A stretch of 61,519 nt of DNA, taken from contig LMZR01000020.1 of the NCBI GenBank assembly GCA_001567105.1, positions 1-61,519 on the forward strand, written 5' to 3'. The notes beneath the pieces were generated by a model. The model did no database searches, was not told where the DNA came from, and saw nothing but the letters and a program-made list of their open reading frames with translations. Position 1 is the stretch's first letter; the number at the start of each line of letters is the position of its first letter. Position numbers and translations under genes: made by a program. Of the stretch, positions 24,622-34,100 are shown piece by piece. Origin of the DNA: Chloroflexi bacterium OLB14 (lineage in GTDB: Bacteria; Chloroflexota; Anaerolineae; Anaerolineales; Villigracilaceae).

Positions 24622-25657
24622 TTATAAATTGTATTTTGATGTTTTGAAAATAGATTGAAGTAGTTTAGTGTGGTTAATAATCTCAATAACGATTATTGAA
24701 CCGATTACACTAGCCAGAAATGTGATAACCCCGATATAAAAAAAATCTTTTTGAATATTCAGCTAATATGCTAAAAAGGATATCTTGAAAGAACGAGTGA
24801 TAAAGAAGAATGACTATGCTGTTTCGCCCTAAATAGGCAAGTGTTTTTCCAATTATCCTAATATTTTCTATAAATTTTGAAAAGATTAAAACCATTGCGC
24901 TACCAGCTAGGGCTAAAATGGTAGCAATGACGGGCATATCATATCGTCTTAAGTTTAGATCTGTGGTGTAATTTGAAATGAGATGCAAGCCAATAAATAG
25001 CGTTGAAGCTATAATGAATATTACGAGAGTGTTTTTGGGGCTTTTTACCCAATTTTGAAGGATATAGCCTATTAAAAAGTAAGCGCTTGCTAGTAATGCA
25101 ATATCTGCGCTAAAGGGCAAGCCATTAATCTTGATCGGCTGATTTTCCCACACAAACTCCATACCCCAAAACATGCGAATAGTTAGCCAACCGATAAGGA
25201 TGAAAACTGTAACTATGAATACTTGGGCAGAAATTTGCAAATGATAACGTTTGAACAACTGTAAACATCCCCAACAAAGTATGGAAACCAGAAATAAATT
25301 AGGCAGAAACCACAAATTAACCCATTGTAAATGTGGTCCAGTTGCATAGATCAGCCCAAAGAGTTCTTTGCTAAGGGCTGTTGTATTTCTTATAAAGATT
25401 GCGGAAAATACTAAGGCAAGTATGCCCGTAACAAAATAGGGGATTAATAAACTGGTGAATTTTTCTTTTATGATTAAACCAAATGGCTTTTCGATATTAA
25501 AAAATATACCTGCTAAAATAAAAAATAATGGGATGTGAAAAGAATAAATAATCCGATAGAGTTCTCCTTTGCTAGCCAGAATAATCCAATTATGCCCAGC
25601 CACAACAAGAAGAATGCCAATCCCTTTGGCGATGTCAATAAAAACAACTCGTTTCAT
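24622..25657 (-). CDS. Acyltransferase family 3 membrane protein (3' frameshift)
   Basis: An OafA/YrhL-type acyltransferase 3 protein with about ten membrane helices. The N-terminus (VFIDIAKGIGILLVVAGHNW) carries the conserved His of the family, and the region KEKFTSLLIPYFVTG has the basic cluster. As given the frame ends early; removing one base from the A8 run at 24738-24745 restores a last helix (YIGVITFLASVIGSIIVIEI) and a stop at 24622, giving about 345 residues. Members O-acylate surface sugars such as polysaccharides or peptidoglycan. No glycan genes are adjacent, so the target is open. Confidence 0.82.
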
Positions 25658-25715
25658 CTGTTATATATCAATACAATATTAAGCGAGAAGGTTATTAATA
25701 CCTGTAGAACACGCA

Positions 25716-25740
25716 AAAGGACTGCTGTAAGCAGTCCTTT
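25716..25740. terminator. Intrinsic terminator
   Basis: Stem AAAGGACTGCT / AGCAGTCCTTT with a short loop just after the stop codon of the minus-strand STAS-like gene. Confidence 0.8.
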
Positions 25741-25748
25741 CCTCGCCG

Positions 25749-26112
25749 CTATTCAGTGATTAACCACTCCTTGGCTTGAGTTTCGTTATCAAAATAGCGT
25801 AATTGCTGACCAGTGATTTTAGAAAGTAAATCTCCCAGCGTTCGCTTCACGCCAGATACACCCAATACGGCTGTTTTATATACATGTGACTTTGTTTTCT
25901 TTGAAGATTCATTTAGTAACGGCATTAATGCCGAGGTAATTTCAGTATTAGAGAAATTTGTTAAAACCAACATTGAGTTTTCTGGTTGACTCATGGTAAT
26001 CTCTTGTACTTCATTTAACTCAGTTATCACAACTTTGTCATTGAAAAAGTTATTAAGAAAAATCTTGATAAAAAATCTTCTTACCTTTATATTCAATCCA
26101 TTTTGATTTCAT
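25749..26112 (-). CDS. STAS/SpoIIAA-like small protein (5' frameshift)
   Basis: About 121 residues after correction. With one base fewer in the A5 run at 26058-26062, the frame opens at the ATG at 26112, which has AGGAGG at the right distance, and reads MKSKWIEYKGKKIFYQDF. The alpha/beta pattern (a strand, then MLVLTNFSNTEIT, then VYKTAVLGVSGVKRTL and RYFDNETQAKEWL) is that of small STAS/SEC14-like or SpoIIAA-like proteins common in Chloroflexota, with the typical AKEWL ending. These may bind partners or small ligands; function is unknown. A terminator follows. Confidence 0.7.
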
Positions 26113-26154
26113 TGGAGCCTCCTGTGCTTAATGATGGATTAAGGTTAGTCAAAC

Positions 26155-26559
26155 TTATGCTTTTTTCTTTTCACGATAAACTGCAACCCCAGTTGCAATT
26201 GCACCGATAAATTCCCAAATACCAACACCTAAAAATTTTAATGGGGCAACTTGAAGTAGAACCAAAGTAGTGAAGATAATAAAAGTAATCGTGCGGATGG
26301 GAACAGTCCAGCCGTAAAAGATTTTTATGTTATTCAAAGACATGAGCATGTAATACACGCCCATCGCAAATGAAGCCATTGAAGAAGCTGTCATAAATAC
26401 GATGGTGTAATCGCCGCTGGCGCGCGCAGAACGTTCAATCACTTCAAAACCTAAAATGGATAAAAGAATTTCAGGGCGAATTAAGCCCACTAAGCCAAGC
26501 AAAAAAGCTAACACCCCAAAGATAAAAATGGTCCAACCAGATGCATCTCGAATTTTCAT
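26155..26559 (-). CDS. Small four-helix membrane protein, unknown function
   Basis: A 134-residue integral membrane protein with four hydrophobic helices and a short Lys-rich tail (YREKKKA). GAGGAG stands 11 bases before the ATG, so the start is well supported. I do not recognise the family. It lies 42 bases before the STAS-like gene on the same strand and may be co-transcribed with it. Confidence 0.6.
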   Translation of the reverse strand: MKIRDASGWTIFIFGVLAFLLGLVGLIRPEILLSILGFEVIERSARASGDYTIVFMTASSMASFAMGVYYMLMSLNNIKIFYGWTVPIRTITFIIFTTLVLLQVAPLKFLGVGIWEFIGAIATGVAVYREKKKA

Positions 26560-26687
26560 TAGTCAATATTCTCCTCTTTAAGTGAATTATACATGATTCA
26601 GAAAATCATCCCGATGGAATAACTGTCAGAAACAGCACCCAAGCATTCGCTAGGCGAGAGGCGTGGGTTTATCTATAAAAAATGAGA

Positions 26688-26693
26688 TAAAAT
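26688..26693 (+). promoter_or_regulatory. -10 box 6 nt before ATG (leaderless) of the kinase gene
   Basis: GAGA then TAAAAT, six bases (CAATAT), then the ATG at 26700. There is no ribosome-binding site. Confidence 0.65.
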
Positions 26694-26699
26694 CAATAT

Positions 26700-27344
26700 A
26701 TGGCAAAACATCATGTCTTAGTAGCTGGTAATATCGGTGTGGGAAAAACAACACTAACAGAGCGTATTGGCTCGCGGCTTGGTTGGTGGACGGGTTACGA
26801 ATCTGTTTCGGATAATCCTTATTTATCTGATTTTTATGGCGATATGCATTCGTGGTCTTTTCATTTACAAATTTTCTTTTTAGGTCATAGGGCAGATCAA
26901 TATTTGGAAGCCTCACGCGATGCACGCTCATCCATTTTAGATAGAAGTATTTATGAAGATGCACATATTTTTGCGCGGGCTTTGCATCATTTAGGAAATT
27001 TGAATGAACGTGATTATTTGTCGTATCGAAAATTGTTTGAATTAGTTGTAAATGGTTTGCCCAGACCTGATTTATTAATTTACCTCAAAGCACCTGTCAA
27101 TGTTCTTATGGATAGAATCCGCAAGCGTGCTAGAAATATGGAAACAGGTATTACACCAGAATATTTAACACTGCTCGATTCTTTTTATGAAGAGTGGCTT
27201 GGTTCATTTGACCTGTGCCCTGTGTTAACTATCCAAACTAATAATTTAGATTATGCCAACATGCCCAGCCATTTAGATTTAGTGACACAAAGAATTCAGG
27301 ATAAATTAGCAGGCAAAGAAGTGATGGACTTACGCGGTGAATAA
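26700..27344 (+). CDS. Deoxynucleoside kinase
   Basis: A 214-residue deoxynucleoside kinase of the dCK/dGK type. The Walker A is GNIGVGKTTL (residues 9-18), followed by the substrate-site YESVSDNPYL, the ILDRSIYED motif (catalytic Glu/Arg region), and the lid with RIRKRAR. It phosphorylates deoxyribonucleosides with ATP in nucleotide salvage; by similarity to bacterial family members a deoxyadenosine or deoxyguanosine preference is likely, but not provable here. The next gene starts one base after its stop, so they form an operon. A diverged paralogue lies at 2417-3014. Confidence 0.9.
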   Translation: MAKHHVLVAGNIGVGKTTLTERIGSRLGWWTGYESVSDNPYLSDFYGDMHSWSFHLQIFFLGHRADQYLEASRDARSSILDRSIYEDAHIFARALHHLGNLNERDYLSYRKLFELVVNGLPRPDLLIYLKAPVNVLMDRIRKRARNMETGITPEYLTLLDSFYEEWLGSFDLCPVLTIQTNNLDYANMPSHLDLVTQRIQDKLAGKEVMDLRGE

Positions 27345-27345
27345 A

Positions 27346-28580
27346 ATGGATCCAACCATTTCGTTACGCATTCCGCTTTTCAAGAGTTTATCTAAACTTG
27401 ATTTATTTAAACTTGTCAACGAATTGCCTATGTATAAGTTTAAGCAAGGCGAATTTCTTTTTCGCGAAGGGGAGCATGGTGATAGTTTATTTATTTTGAT
27501 GGAAGGCAAACTTGAAATTGTATTAGGGGCTGATACCAAAGACGAAATGATTTTGAACACTTGCACATCAGGTCAATGCGTAGGCGAAATGAGTTTGATT
27601 ATGCCAGAAGGCACACGTACTGCTAGTGCTAGGCTTAAAGAAAACAGCATTGTACGTGTGATGACGCGCGAAAAATTTAATGAGCTATTAAAACAACACC
27701 CGCAAATTGCTTATTCAATGGTTGAGATCATGAGCGAACGGCTTGACTCATCCAACGAGACCTCATTCAATGATTTAGTGGCAAAAAATCATGCCTTACA
27801 AAAAGCGTATGATGAACTGAAAGCCGCCCAAGCCCAAATTATTGAAAAAGACGCCTCGAACGTGAACTGCAAGTTGCTGCCGATATTCAACTTAGTATTT
27901 TGCCTGATGTTTTGCCCGACACAGAAGAATTTAGTTTTGGTGCAAAAATTTTACCTGCTCGTCAAGTGGGCGGTGATTTTATGATATCTTCCAACTCAGA
28001 GATGACCGCATTGGAATCTTAATTGGCGATGTGGCTGATAAAGGAATTCCATCTGCTTTGTTTATGGCACGTGCTCATGCTCTTATTATGGCTGAAGCTG
28101 ATATCGCCATCACCTCTGCAGAAGTGATGCAATTGGTTAATAGTCACATTACGCGCCTACAAAAATCGACTCAATTTGTTACAGTGTTGTACGGTATCTT
28201 AGATTTAAAAACCCGCCTCTTTTCTTATGCGCGAGCTGGTCACGAACCTCCACTGATTCTCCACACTGATGGCTCGGTGGAACGAATGCCCTTTTCAGCA
28301 GGCATGGCATTAGGCTTATGGGACCCTGTCACTATAGATAAAAAAGAAATCTTACTGAAATCAGGCGACGCAATTATTTTATTTACTGATGGTATGACAG
28401 ATTGTCGCAACCCTAACGGTGAAGCCTTTGGCTTAGAGCGAATCAAAAAATTTATTAACTGGCTTACCCAAACTTAACGCCCAACAAATTTGTGACACCA
28501 TGCTAGAGACGTTAATCAATTATCAAAACGGCTCCAAGCAAGATGATGATGTCACATTGGTTGCTATTAAAGCCAAATAA
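27346..28580 (+). CDS. Cyclic-nucleotide-binding SpoIIE/RsbU-type phosphatase (frameshifted)
   Basis: About 410 residues when three indels are corrected (near 27850, T4 at 27977-27980, A6 at 28445-28450). Residues 1-150 form a CRP-type nucleotide-binding domain (FKQGEFLFREGEHGDSLFIL, then a phosphate-binding cassette GECVGEMSL-like segment). A short coiled linker (LQKAYDELKAAQAQIIEKE) leads into a PP2C-type SpoIIE domain with QVGGDFYD, the GDVADKG metal site and DDDVTLV at the end. These enzymes dephosphorylate anti-sigma-antagonists of the STAS type. No helix-turn-helix is present, so the ligand would act through the phosphatase. A 9-base longer GTG start is possible. A STAS-like gene lies 1.2 kb upstream. 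Confidence 0.82.
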
Positions 28581-28616
28581 ATTTGTAGGTCACGCTAAAA
28601 ACGTGACCTACAAATT
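28580..28616. repeat. Perfect palindrome AATTTGTAGGTCACG / CGTGACCTACAAATT over two gene ends
   Basis: A 15-base perfect stem with a 7-base loop between two convergent genes, holding the last base of one stop codon and part of the other. It belongs to the same family as 1482-1546 and probably also ends transcription both ways. Confidence 0.8.
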
Positions 28617-29751
28617 ATTTCAAAGCTTGCTCTAAATCCGCAATCAAATCATCCACATTCTCAATTCCAACAGATAACCTCACTAATCCCGCATCTATTT
28701 CTAACTTTGAACCTTGTGTGGATAAATGAGTCATTGCGGCGGGGACTTCGATTAACGACTCGACGCCACCTAATGATTCCGCTAATGTAAATATTTTGGT
28801 TGATTCTGCAACTTTGATAGCCGCATCTTTGCCATTTTTCATGACAAAGGAAATCATGCCGCCGCCGTTTTTCATTTGCGATTTTGCAACATGCACTTGC
28901 GGATGACTCTCGTGGAATGGATAGTGTATTTGTTTAATACTTTTTTGCTTTTCAAGGAATTGAACAATCTTTGTAGCATTTTCAAAATGTCTGTCCATGC
29001 GAACAGGTAAAGTTTTAATTCCGCGTAATACTAAAAACGAATCCATTGGACCTTGAATGCCACCAATCGCATTTTGTAAATAAGCAAGTTGCACGCCTAG
29101 TTCTTTATCTTTGCCAATGATTGCGCCGCCGACAACATCCGAATGCCCGCCTAAATACTTCGTCATGGAATGGACGACTAAATCAGCACCTAATTCCAAT
29201 GGACGTTGTAAGTATGGCGTTGCAAACGTATTATCTACAACCAGCAATGGCTTGCTTGGATGATTCTTTATCATTTCAGCCACAGCCTGAATATCGGTCA
29301 CTGCTAATAATGGATTAGTAGGAGTCTCTAACCAGACGATTTTTGTGGCAGGAGTCAAAGCGTCAGCCAAGTTTTCAGGGTCGGTAGTGTCAGCAAATGT
29401 AAAGTCCAGACCGAAGCGACGAAGCACTTTATCAAATAAACGGAATGTACCACCATACACATCATTGCCTGCTAGGACATGATCGCCACTTTTTAGCATG
29501 CGCAAAACTGTATCAGTCGCCGCCATGCCCGAAGCAAAAGCCAAACCCCAACTTCCATTTTCTAATTCTGCTAAACAATCTTGCAATGCCTTGCGCGTGG
29601 GATTCAACGTGCGCGAATATTCATAACCCTGACGCGGTTTGCCGATTCCATCTTGCATATAAGTGGATGTGAGATAAACGGGCGTCATCACCGCGCCGTT
29701 GTTTGGGTCTGGTTCTTGACCTGCGTGAATTGCTAACGTTTCAAATTTCAT
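28615..29751 (-). CDS. Cystathionine gamma-synthase/lyase family PLP enzyme
   Basis: A 378-residue Cys/Met-metabolism PLP enzyme. The start at 29751 (MKFETLAIHAG) is chosen because GGAGAAAAA precedes it; the frame is open 30 codons further but that part is not conserved. Family marks: YEYSRTLNPTR phosphate-binding tyrosine and arginine, SGMAA, ETPTNP, and the PLP lysine in HSMTKYLGGHSD. Family members either join O-acylhomoserine with cysteine or cleave cystathionine, and sequence alone does not decide, so I give no gene symbol. The gene reads in the same direction as the ABC-F gene after it... but lies 19 bases from that gene's stop, so read-through from the ABC-F gene is impossible only if a promoter is internal; the simplest view is an operon ABC-F then this gene. 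Confidence 0.87.
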   Translation of the reverse strand: MKFETLAIHAGQEPDPNNGAVMTPVYLTSTYMQDGIGKPRQGYEYSRTLNPTRKALQDCLAELENGSWGLAFASGMAATDTVLRMLKSGDHVLAGNDVYGGTFRLFDKVLRRFGLDFTFADTTDPENLADALTPATKIVWLETPTNPLLAVTDIQAVAEMIKNHPSKPLLVVDNTFATPYLQRPLELGADLVVHSMTKYLGGHSDVVGGAIIGKDKELGVQLAYLQNAIGGIQGPMDSFLVLRGIKTLPVRMDRHFENATKIVQFLEKQKSIKQIHYPFHESHPQVHVAKSQMKNGGGMISFVMKNGKDAAIKVAESTKIFTLAESLGGVESLIEVPAAMTHLSTQGSKLEIDAGLVRLSVGIENVDDLIADLEQALK

Positions 29752-29770
29752 TTTTTCTCCTGTGAGTACA

Positions 29771-31397
29771 TTATTTCCAAATCTTACCATCTTTCGCAGT
29801 CCAAACATCAGTTGCGAATCTTTCAATAAAACTTCTGTCATGCACTACGGCAAGAATTGTGCCTTGAAAATTTTCTAGTGCTTCTTCAAATCGCTCGCGC
29901 GATGGAATATCTAAATGATTAATCGGTTCATCTAAAATTAAAAATGTGCAACCGCTGGCTACTAACATGGCAAGTTGTAAACGCGCGCGTTCTCCAAAAG
30001 ATAATTCACTTGAAATACGCAAAGCATTATCACCTTTGAATAAAAAGTAATGCAGGAAATTTCTTGTATCGGTTTCGTTCATGCTTGAAATATTTTGAAT
30101 AGTTTGTACCGCATTCAAATTTGGATTAAGCAATTCTTGCTCTTGCGCCATGTAGCCAAGTTTGGTTGCGCCGCCAATGCGAAACGAACCTGCAAGTGGG
30201 GGAATTTCTCCAGCGATTGTTTTGATGAAAGATGTTTTGCCCGCTCCGTTAGGTCCAGTCAACACAATTCTTTGACCTGCTCGAATGAATAAGTTGATAT
30301 TTTCCAACAATGGATTTTCCTGCGTGTAGCCAATTGAGAGCGATTCAGTTACCAACGCATCTTTTGATTGATGACCTGATTTGCCGAAGTCAAGTTTAAT
30401 CTTCCAACTGCCATGTGGTTTGTCAATCTTTTCATCAGTTTGCAAAGTTTCGATTCTTGCTTCAATGTTTTTCGCGCGACCTGCTACTCGTTTGGTTGCT
30501 TTGTTTCCAAAAAACCCTTTTGCAAATTTATCACCGCTATCAGATTTTCCGCCTTTTCTCATGACAGTAAGACTACGGATATGTTTTGCGGCTTTTTTTT
30601 AATTGAGCAATTTCAACTTGTTGATCTTGATAAGCTTGAAACTGTTTATCAAATTCAAGTTCTTTTTGTTGCAGATAATCACTGTAATTGCCATCATAAG
30701 ATTTGATGTTATGCGTTGATGAATCTAATTCAAGAATTTTGTTAACTGTATTATCCAAAAACACGCGGTCATGCGAAACGATTAAGACTGCGCCATCAAA
30801 ATTGTTTAGCCACTCTTCAAGCCATTCCAACATTTCAATATCTAAATGATTTGTCGGCTCATCAAGTAAAAGCAGATTAGGCTCTTCCAACAAAACTTTT
30901 GCCAACATGAGACGAGTTTTTTGTCCGCCACTTAAATGATTGATTGGAGTATCTGGCGATAGATGTGATAAACCAAACGCTTCTAACATACTTTTTGGCT
31001 GGTGATTTGTTACTGACAGTTTATTCAACACTGAATCGTATTGCTCTTGCAAAATTAAGTCGTGCGGATTTTGAGAGAGTTTTATTGCCAGCGACTCAAG
31101 TTCGAGGGCAGGATCATGTTGAGGTGCAGAATCAATTTTCAGCGTGGCATGAAGCGTTTGCTCGGAATCAAATTCCATGCCTTGAGCGAGATATCCGATT
31201 TTTAAGTCGGGGCGAGTCGAAGTGACATTTCCAGAATCGGCATGTTCAAGGTTGGCGAGGATACGCATAAGCGTTGTTTTGCCCGAACCATTTGCGCCGA
31301 TTAAACCAATGCGCTCGCCTGTGCTGATGTTGAAGTTGATATTTTGTAAAACGGGATGAAGCCCGAAATTTTTTGTGAGATTATGAATACTAAGCAT
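29771..31397 (-). CDS. ABC-F family ATPase (ribosome-associated type), frameshifted
   Basis: A soluble ABC-F protein of about 540 residues with two nucleotide-binding domains and no membrane segments. Walker A motifs are GANGSGKTTL and GPNGAGKTSF, signatures LSGGQKTRL and the variant LSFGERARL, Walker B LLLLDEPTNHLD and FLILDEPINHLD. One base too many in the T8 run at 30593-30600 splits it in the linker; removing it joins the halves through AAKHIRSLTVMRK. The start at 31397 (MLSIHNLTKNFG) fits the family. ABC-F proteins act on the ribosome in translation or antibiotic resistance. A short leader with a terminator hairpin directly upstream fits regulation by attenuation. The linker has no obvious long loop, so resistance is not proven. 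Confidence 0.88.
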
Positions 31398-31421
31398 AGA
31401 ATACCTGTAAATTAAAACGAA

Positions 31422-31442
31422 AACCGAGGGCAAGCCTCGGCT
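31422..31442 (-). terminator. Terminator-like hairpin in the leader of the ABC-F gene
   Basis: On the minus strand, AGCCGAGG / CCTCGGTT around CTTGC, followed by TTTTCGTTTT. It ends about 25 bases before the ATG at 31397, leaving no room for a promoter in between, so transcripts must pass through it. The upstream AGGGCA (minus strand, about 31468-31475) can pair with TGCCCT in this hairpin as an anti-terminator. Confidence 0.65.
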
Positions 31443-31489
31443 GGTTAAACGAAAAGTCAGCGGGTTAGTGCCCTAAAATACTTGATGGG

Positions 31490-31507
31490 TTAAGCGCTGT
31501 CTGTCAT
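31490..31507 (-). CDS. Possible leader peptide MTDSA upstream of the ABC-F gene
   Basis: A six-codon frame (ATG ACA GAC AGC GCT TAA) with AAAGGA about 10 bases before it, lying between the promoter and the terminator hairpin. Short leader peptides of this kind sense stalled ribosomes upstream of several antibiotic-resistance ABC-F genes. A frame this short can arise by chance. Confidence 0.35.
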   Translation of the reverse strand: MTDSA

Positions 31508-31531
31508 TCGCAGGGTATCCTTTGCGGTGAA

Positions 31532-31537
31532 ATTATA
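31532..31537 (-). promoter_or_regulatory. Extended -10 box of the ABC-F leader
   Basis: On the minus strand TGATATAAT, a consensus extended -10, directly at the stop codon of the upstream ion-channel gene. Transcription would begin near 31525, giving a leader of about 125 bases. Confidence 0.6.
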
Positions 31538-32218
31538 TCATTTATTTTTATGTTCATGGCGCAAAATTGTTAATCCTACTAAGCGTGAAACTACAACGGC
31601 GATGTATGCTACGCCTGCGAACTGTTCGAGCATTACTAAGACTCGCGCGAATGGAGTGATGGGTAAGATGTCGCTTAATCCAGTGGCGGAGAGGTTTGCA
31701 AAGCTGAGAAATAATAATTCGAGAAATGAGCGTGTTTGATTTTGACTAAAGGTGTTGGTGAAACTATCGGGGAATATAATTTGGCAAGCAAGGTATAAGT
31801 AAGCAAATCCCCACGCAAGGACTGTAAAAGTAGCGGCGGCGGCGAACATTTCATCTGTGGTGACGTTATTGTCATCCATCATATAAGCAATCAAACTGCT
31901 GGCTGTGTAGAAGTATAAAATTGCTTCGATGATACACGCGCTAATTAACACTATGTCATTGCCAGATGCTTCTGCGATGATAGATAATGTAAATGTTAAT
32001 ACTGCTAACGTCCATGCAATCCAATTTTCTGCGGGACTGCGATTCACAACCCACACTGCTGAAACTAAAATCAAAACACCTGCTACGCTGATGATTGTTC
32101 TTCCAGATGGTAGTTCTTCAAAACCTGCGTATAAAATTAAACTAAGGATTTGCGCAAGTAGGAGAAAAGCAGAAGGATGTAAAGAAAGTATCTTTTTTGA
32201 ATTTATCTGTTTGAGCAT
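31538..32218 (-). CDS. Ion-channel-like membrane protein
   Basis: A 226-residue protein with about six membrane helices. The last third has the layout of a two-helix potassium-channel pore: helix, then re-entrant loop LLFLSFANLSATGLSDILP, then the helix ARVLVMLEQFAGVAYIAVVVSRLVG. The filter position reads SATGLSD instead of TVGYGD, so the selectivity may differ or the pore may be inactive. The start has no obvious ribosome-binding site. It lies 18 bases after the Rnk-like gene on the same strand and is likely in one operon with it. Confidence 0.7.
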   Translation of the reverse strand: MLKQINSKKILSLHPSAFLLLAQILSLILYAGFEELPSGRTIISVAGVLILVSAVWVVNRSPAENWIAWTLAVLTFTLSIIAEASGNDIVLISACIIEAILYFYTASSLIAYMMDDNNVTTDEMFAAAATFTVLAWGFAYLYLACQIIFPDSFTNTFSQNQTRSFLELLFLSFANLSATGLSDILPITPFARVLVMLEQFAGVAYIAVVVSRLVGLTILRHEHKNK

Positions 32219-32236
32219 GTGAAAGTTGCTATTTCT

Positions 32237-32653
32237 TTACAAGTGATAATCGCCTGCATCTTCTGGTTGGTAGATGATTTTTTTGATGAGCAAGTGTCTT
32301 TTTCCAGCAGGGACATCCCACTCGAACGTGTCGCCGACTTTGTAGCCCAGCATTGCAGTTCCAATAGGTGCGAGGATAGAGATTTTCCCTTTGGCGAGGT
32401 CGGCATCTTCGGGGAAGACTAGCGTGTAAATTTCTTCTTCTTTTGCATCTATATCTTCAAGGCAGACAGTAGAATTCATAGTAATTACATCGTTTGGAAT
32501 ATTCTCTGGTGTAACAACTATTGCGCGAGAGATTTCTGTTTTTAATTTTTCTAAATATTCGCTTTTTCGGTATTCGGTAGATTGCGCTTCTAAAAGAAGT
32601 TTTTCTAAACGATTACGGTCAAATTCGGTGATATAGATTGGCTTGTTCTCCAT
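32237..32653 (-). CDS. rnk: Rnk/GreA-GreB-like regulator
   Basis: A 138-residue protein with the Rnk plan: a short N-terminal coiled region (ITEFDRNRLEKLLLEAQ) followed by the GreA/GreB C-terminal domain (MNSTVCLEDID ... ISILAPIGTAMLGYKVGDTFEWDVPAG). Rnk binds RNA polymerase near the secondary channel, in competition with Gre factors, and was named as a nucleoside diphosphate kinase regulator. The N-terminal coiled coil is short as in Rnk, without the acidic tip of GreA. GAAGGT lies 7 bases before the ATG. Confidence 0.85.
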   Translation of the reverse strand: MENKPIYITEFDRNRLEKLLLEAQSTEYRKSEYLEKLKTEISRAIVVTPENIPNDVITMNSTVCLEDIDAKEEEIYTLVFPEDADLAKGKISILAPIGTAMLGYKVGDTFEWDVPAGKRHLLIKKIIYQPEDAGDYHL

Positions 32654-32763
32654 TATTACCTTCTTTTTATTTAGGAAATTTATTTTTTTTCAATTCTAAC
32701 TCATTTGACCTTAGGGGTAAACTTATTTGTAGATTATACGTCTATGCACAAGAGGAAAAAAAT

Positions 32764-33608
32764 ATGACCAAAAAATATTAGCAGTACTAGCACATCCTGA
32801 TGATGAAACATTTGGCTTAGGTGGCACATTGGCTTATTACAACCAAAAAGGTTATGAAACTTATTACGTTTGTGCTACGCGTGGTGAAGTCGGTGCGGCT
32901 GATGAAGAATATATGCAAGGCTTCAAAGACATAGCCGAAATGCGCACGGATGAATTAATGCGTGCCGCAAAGATTCTCGGTTTGAAAGAAGTTTTCTTTT
33001 TAGGCTATCGTGATTCTGGAATGCCCAACTCGGAGCCAAACCAGCACCCGAATGCCCAAATCAACCATCCAATAGAGGAAGTGGCGGGGAAAGTCGTCAA
33101 ATATATTCGGCAGATTAAACCTGATATCGTCATCACATTTGATCCAATTGGCGGGTACAAACATCCTGACCATATTCATATTCACAAAGCAACAGTGCTG
33201 GCATTTGCAAATGCTGATGATTCATCTTTTCACCCAGAAGCAGGTGAGCCGTATAAACCGAAAGCCTTGTACTATCAAGTTTTCCCAAAGACGATTTTGA
33301 AAGTTGCAGTAAAAATATTACCAATTTTTGGTAAAGACCCCACAAAGTTTGGACGAAATGAAGATATTAACTTAAAAGAACTTGTTGAAGTTGATTTCCC
33401 GATTCACATTCGTTTGAATGTTCGTTCAGTTTCAAATATCAAACAGCAGGCTAGTGAGCAACATGCTTCACAAGGCGGTAAACAAATGCGCAAAGGTGTT
33501 CAAGGATTGGTGATGAAAATCTTTGGCGAACATGAAGATTTTATGCAAGCCTACCCACCTGTTGCTGAAAACTATAAAAGAAAAAAAGATTTGTTTGACG
33601 GAATATAA
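32764..33608 (+). CDS. PIG-L family deacetylase (5' frameshift)
   Basis: About 281 residues. The ATG at 32764 with GAGGAAA upstream is followed by an A6 run (32770-32775) one base short; with seven A the frame reads MTKKILAVLAHPDDETFGLGGTLAYY, the PIG-L zinc motif HPDDE. The second metal histidine is in HPDHIHIH. Members remove acetyl groups from N-acetylglucosamine conjugates, as in mycothiol or bacillithiol synthesis, or GlcNAc-lipids. No thiol-synthesis genes are nearby, so the substrate is unknown. Confidence 0.87.
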
Positions 33609-33617
33609 ATATCATCG

Positions 33618-33672
33618 CCCCGCAGGTTTGTTCTTTAGATCAATTTGATTTAAGCAACCTGCGGGACATTTT
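33618..33672 (+). terminator. Hairpin CCCGCAGGTT / AACCTGCGGG with T-run
   Basis: A 10-base perfect stem around a 28-base loop, followed by ACATTTTTTTT. It fits termination of the PIG-L gene, though the long loop also resembles the dispersed repeats in this genome. Confidence 0.7.
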
Positions 33673-33758
33673 TTTTAATAGGACAAAAGTACATTTTCGA
33701 TTATTCAAAGAAGTGGTAGGATGTAACTAATACAAATTTCAACAAATAGGAGTCGAGT

Positions 33759-34100
33759 ATGCCTGAAAAAAGAACTGTCCCTCGCAAGCATGTAGATTTT
33801 TATTTGCGCGTATTAAATGATGATACGCAAGAAATACTTGGACACATGGTTGAAGTTAGTATGAGTGGCTTACGCCTCGAAACTTCAATTCAGCTACCAG
33901 ATTCAAAAGATTATTTTTTGCGCCTCGAACTCACCCCAGATTTAGGAAGTATTCCTTACATTGTTTTCGCCGCACAAACCCGATGGTGCAAAACAGATGT
34001 TTTTCAGCCAAACCTATTTCAAGTAGGGTTTAAAATTACTGAAATACTTCCCGAAGATAGAGAAATTTTTGCACGTGTATTACAAAAATATGGCGATTAA
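33759..34100 (+). CDS. PilZ-domain protein
   Basis: A 113-residue single PilZ domain. The arginine motif (KRTVPRKH) is near residue 4 and the second motif reads EVSMSGLRLE near residue 37, where D/NxSxxG is usual. PilZ domains bind cyclic di-GMP through these motifs; the Glu in place of Asp/Asn may weaken binding. AGGAG lies 9 bases before the ATG. It overlaps the end of the convergent amidase gene by 4 bases. Confidence 0.85.
   Translation: MPEKRTVPRKHVDFYLRVLNDDTQEILGHMVEVSMSGLRLETSIQLPDSKDYFLRLELTPDLGSIPYIVFAAQTRWCKTDVFQPNLFQVGFKITEILPEDREIFARVLQKYGD

Noticed and set aside
28615..29841. Extended N-terminus for the cystathionine gamma-synthase family enzyme
   Set aside because: The 30 upstream codons are not family sequence, and a good ribosome-binding site precedes the ATG at 29751.
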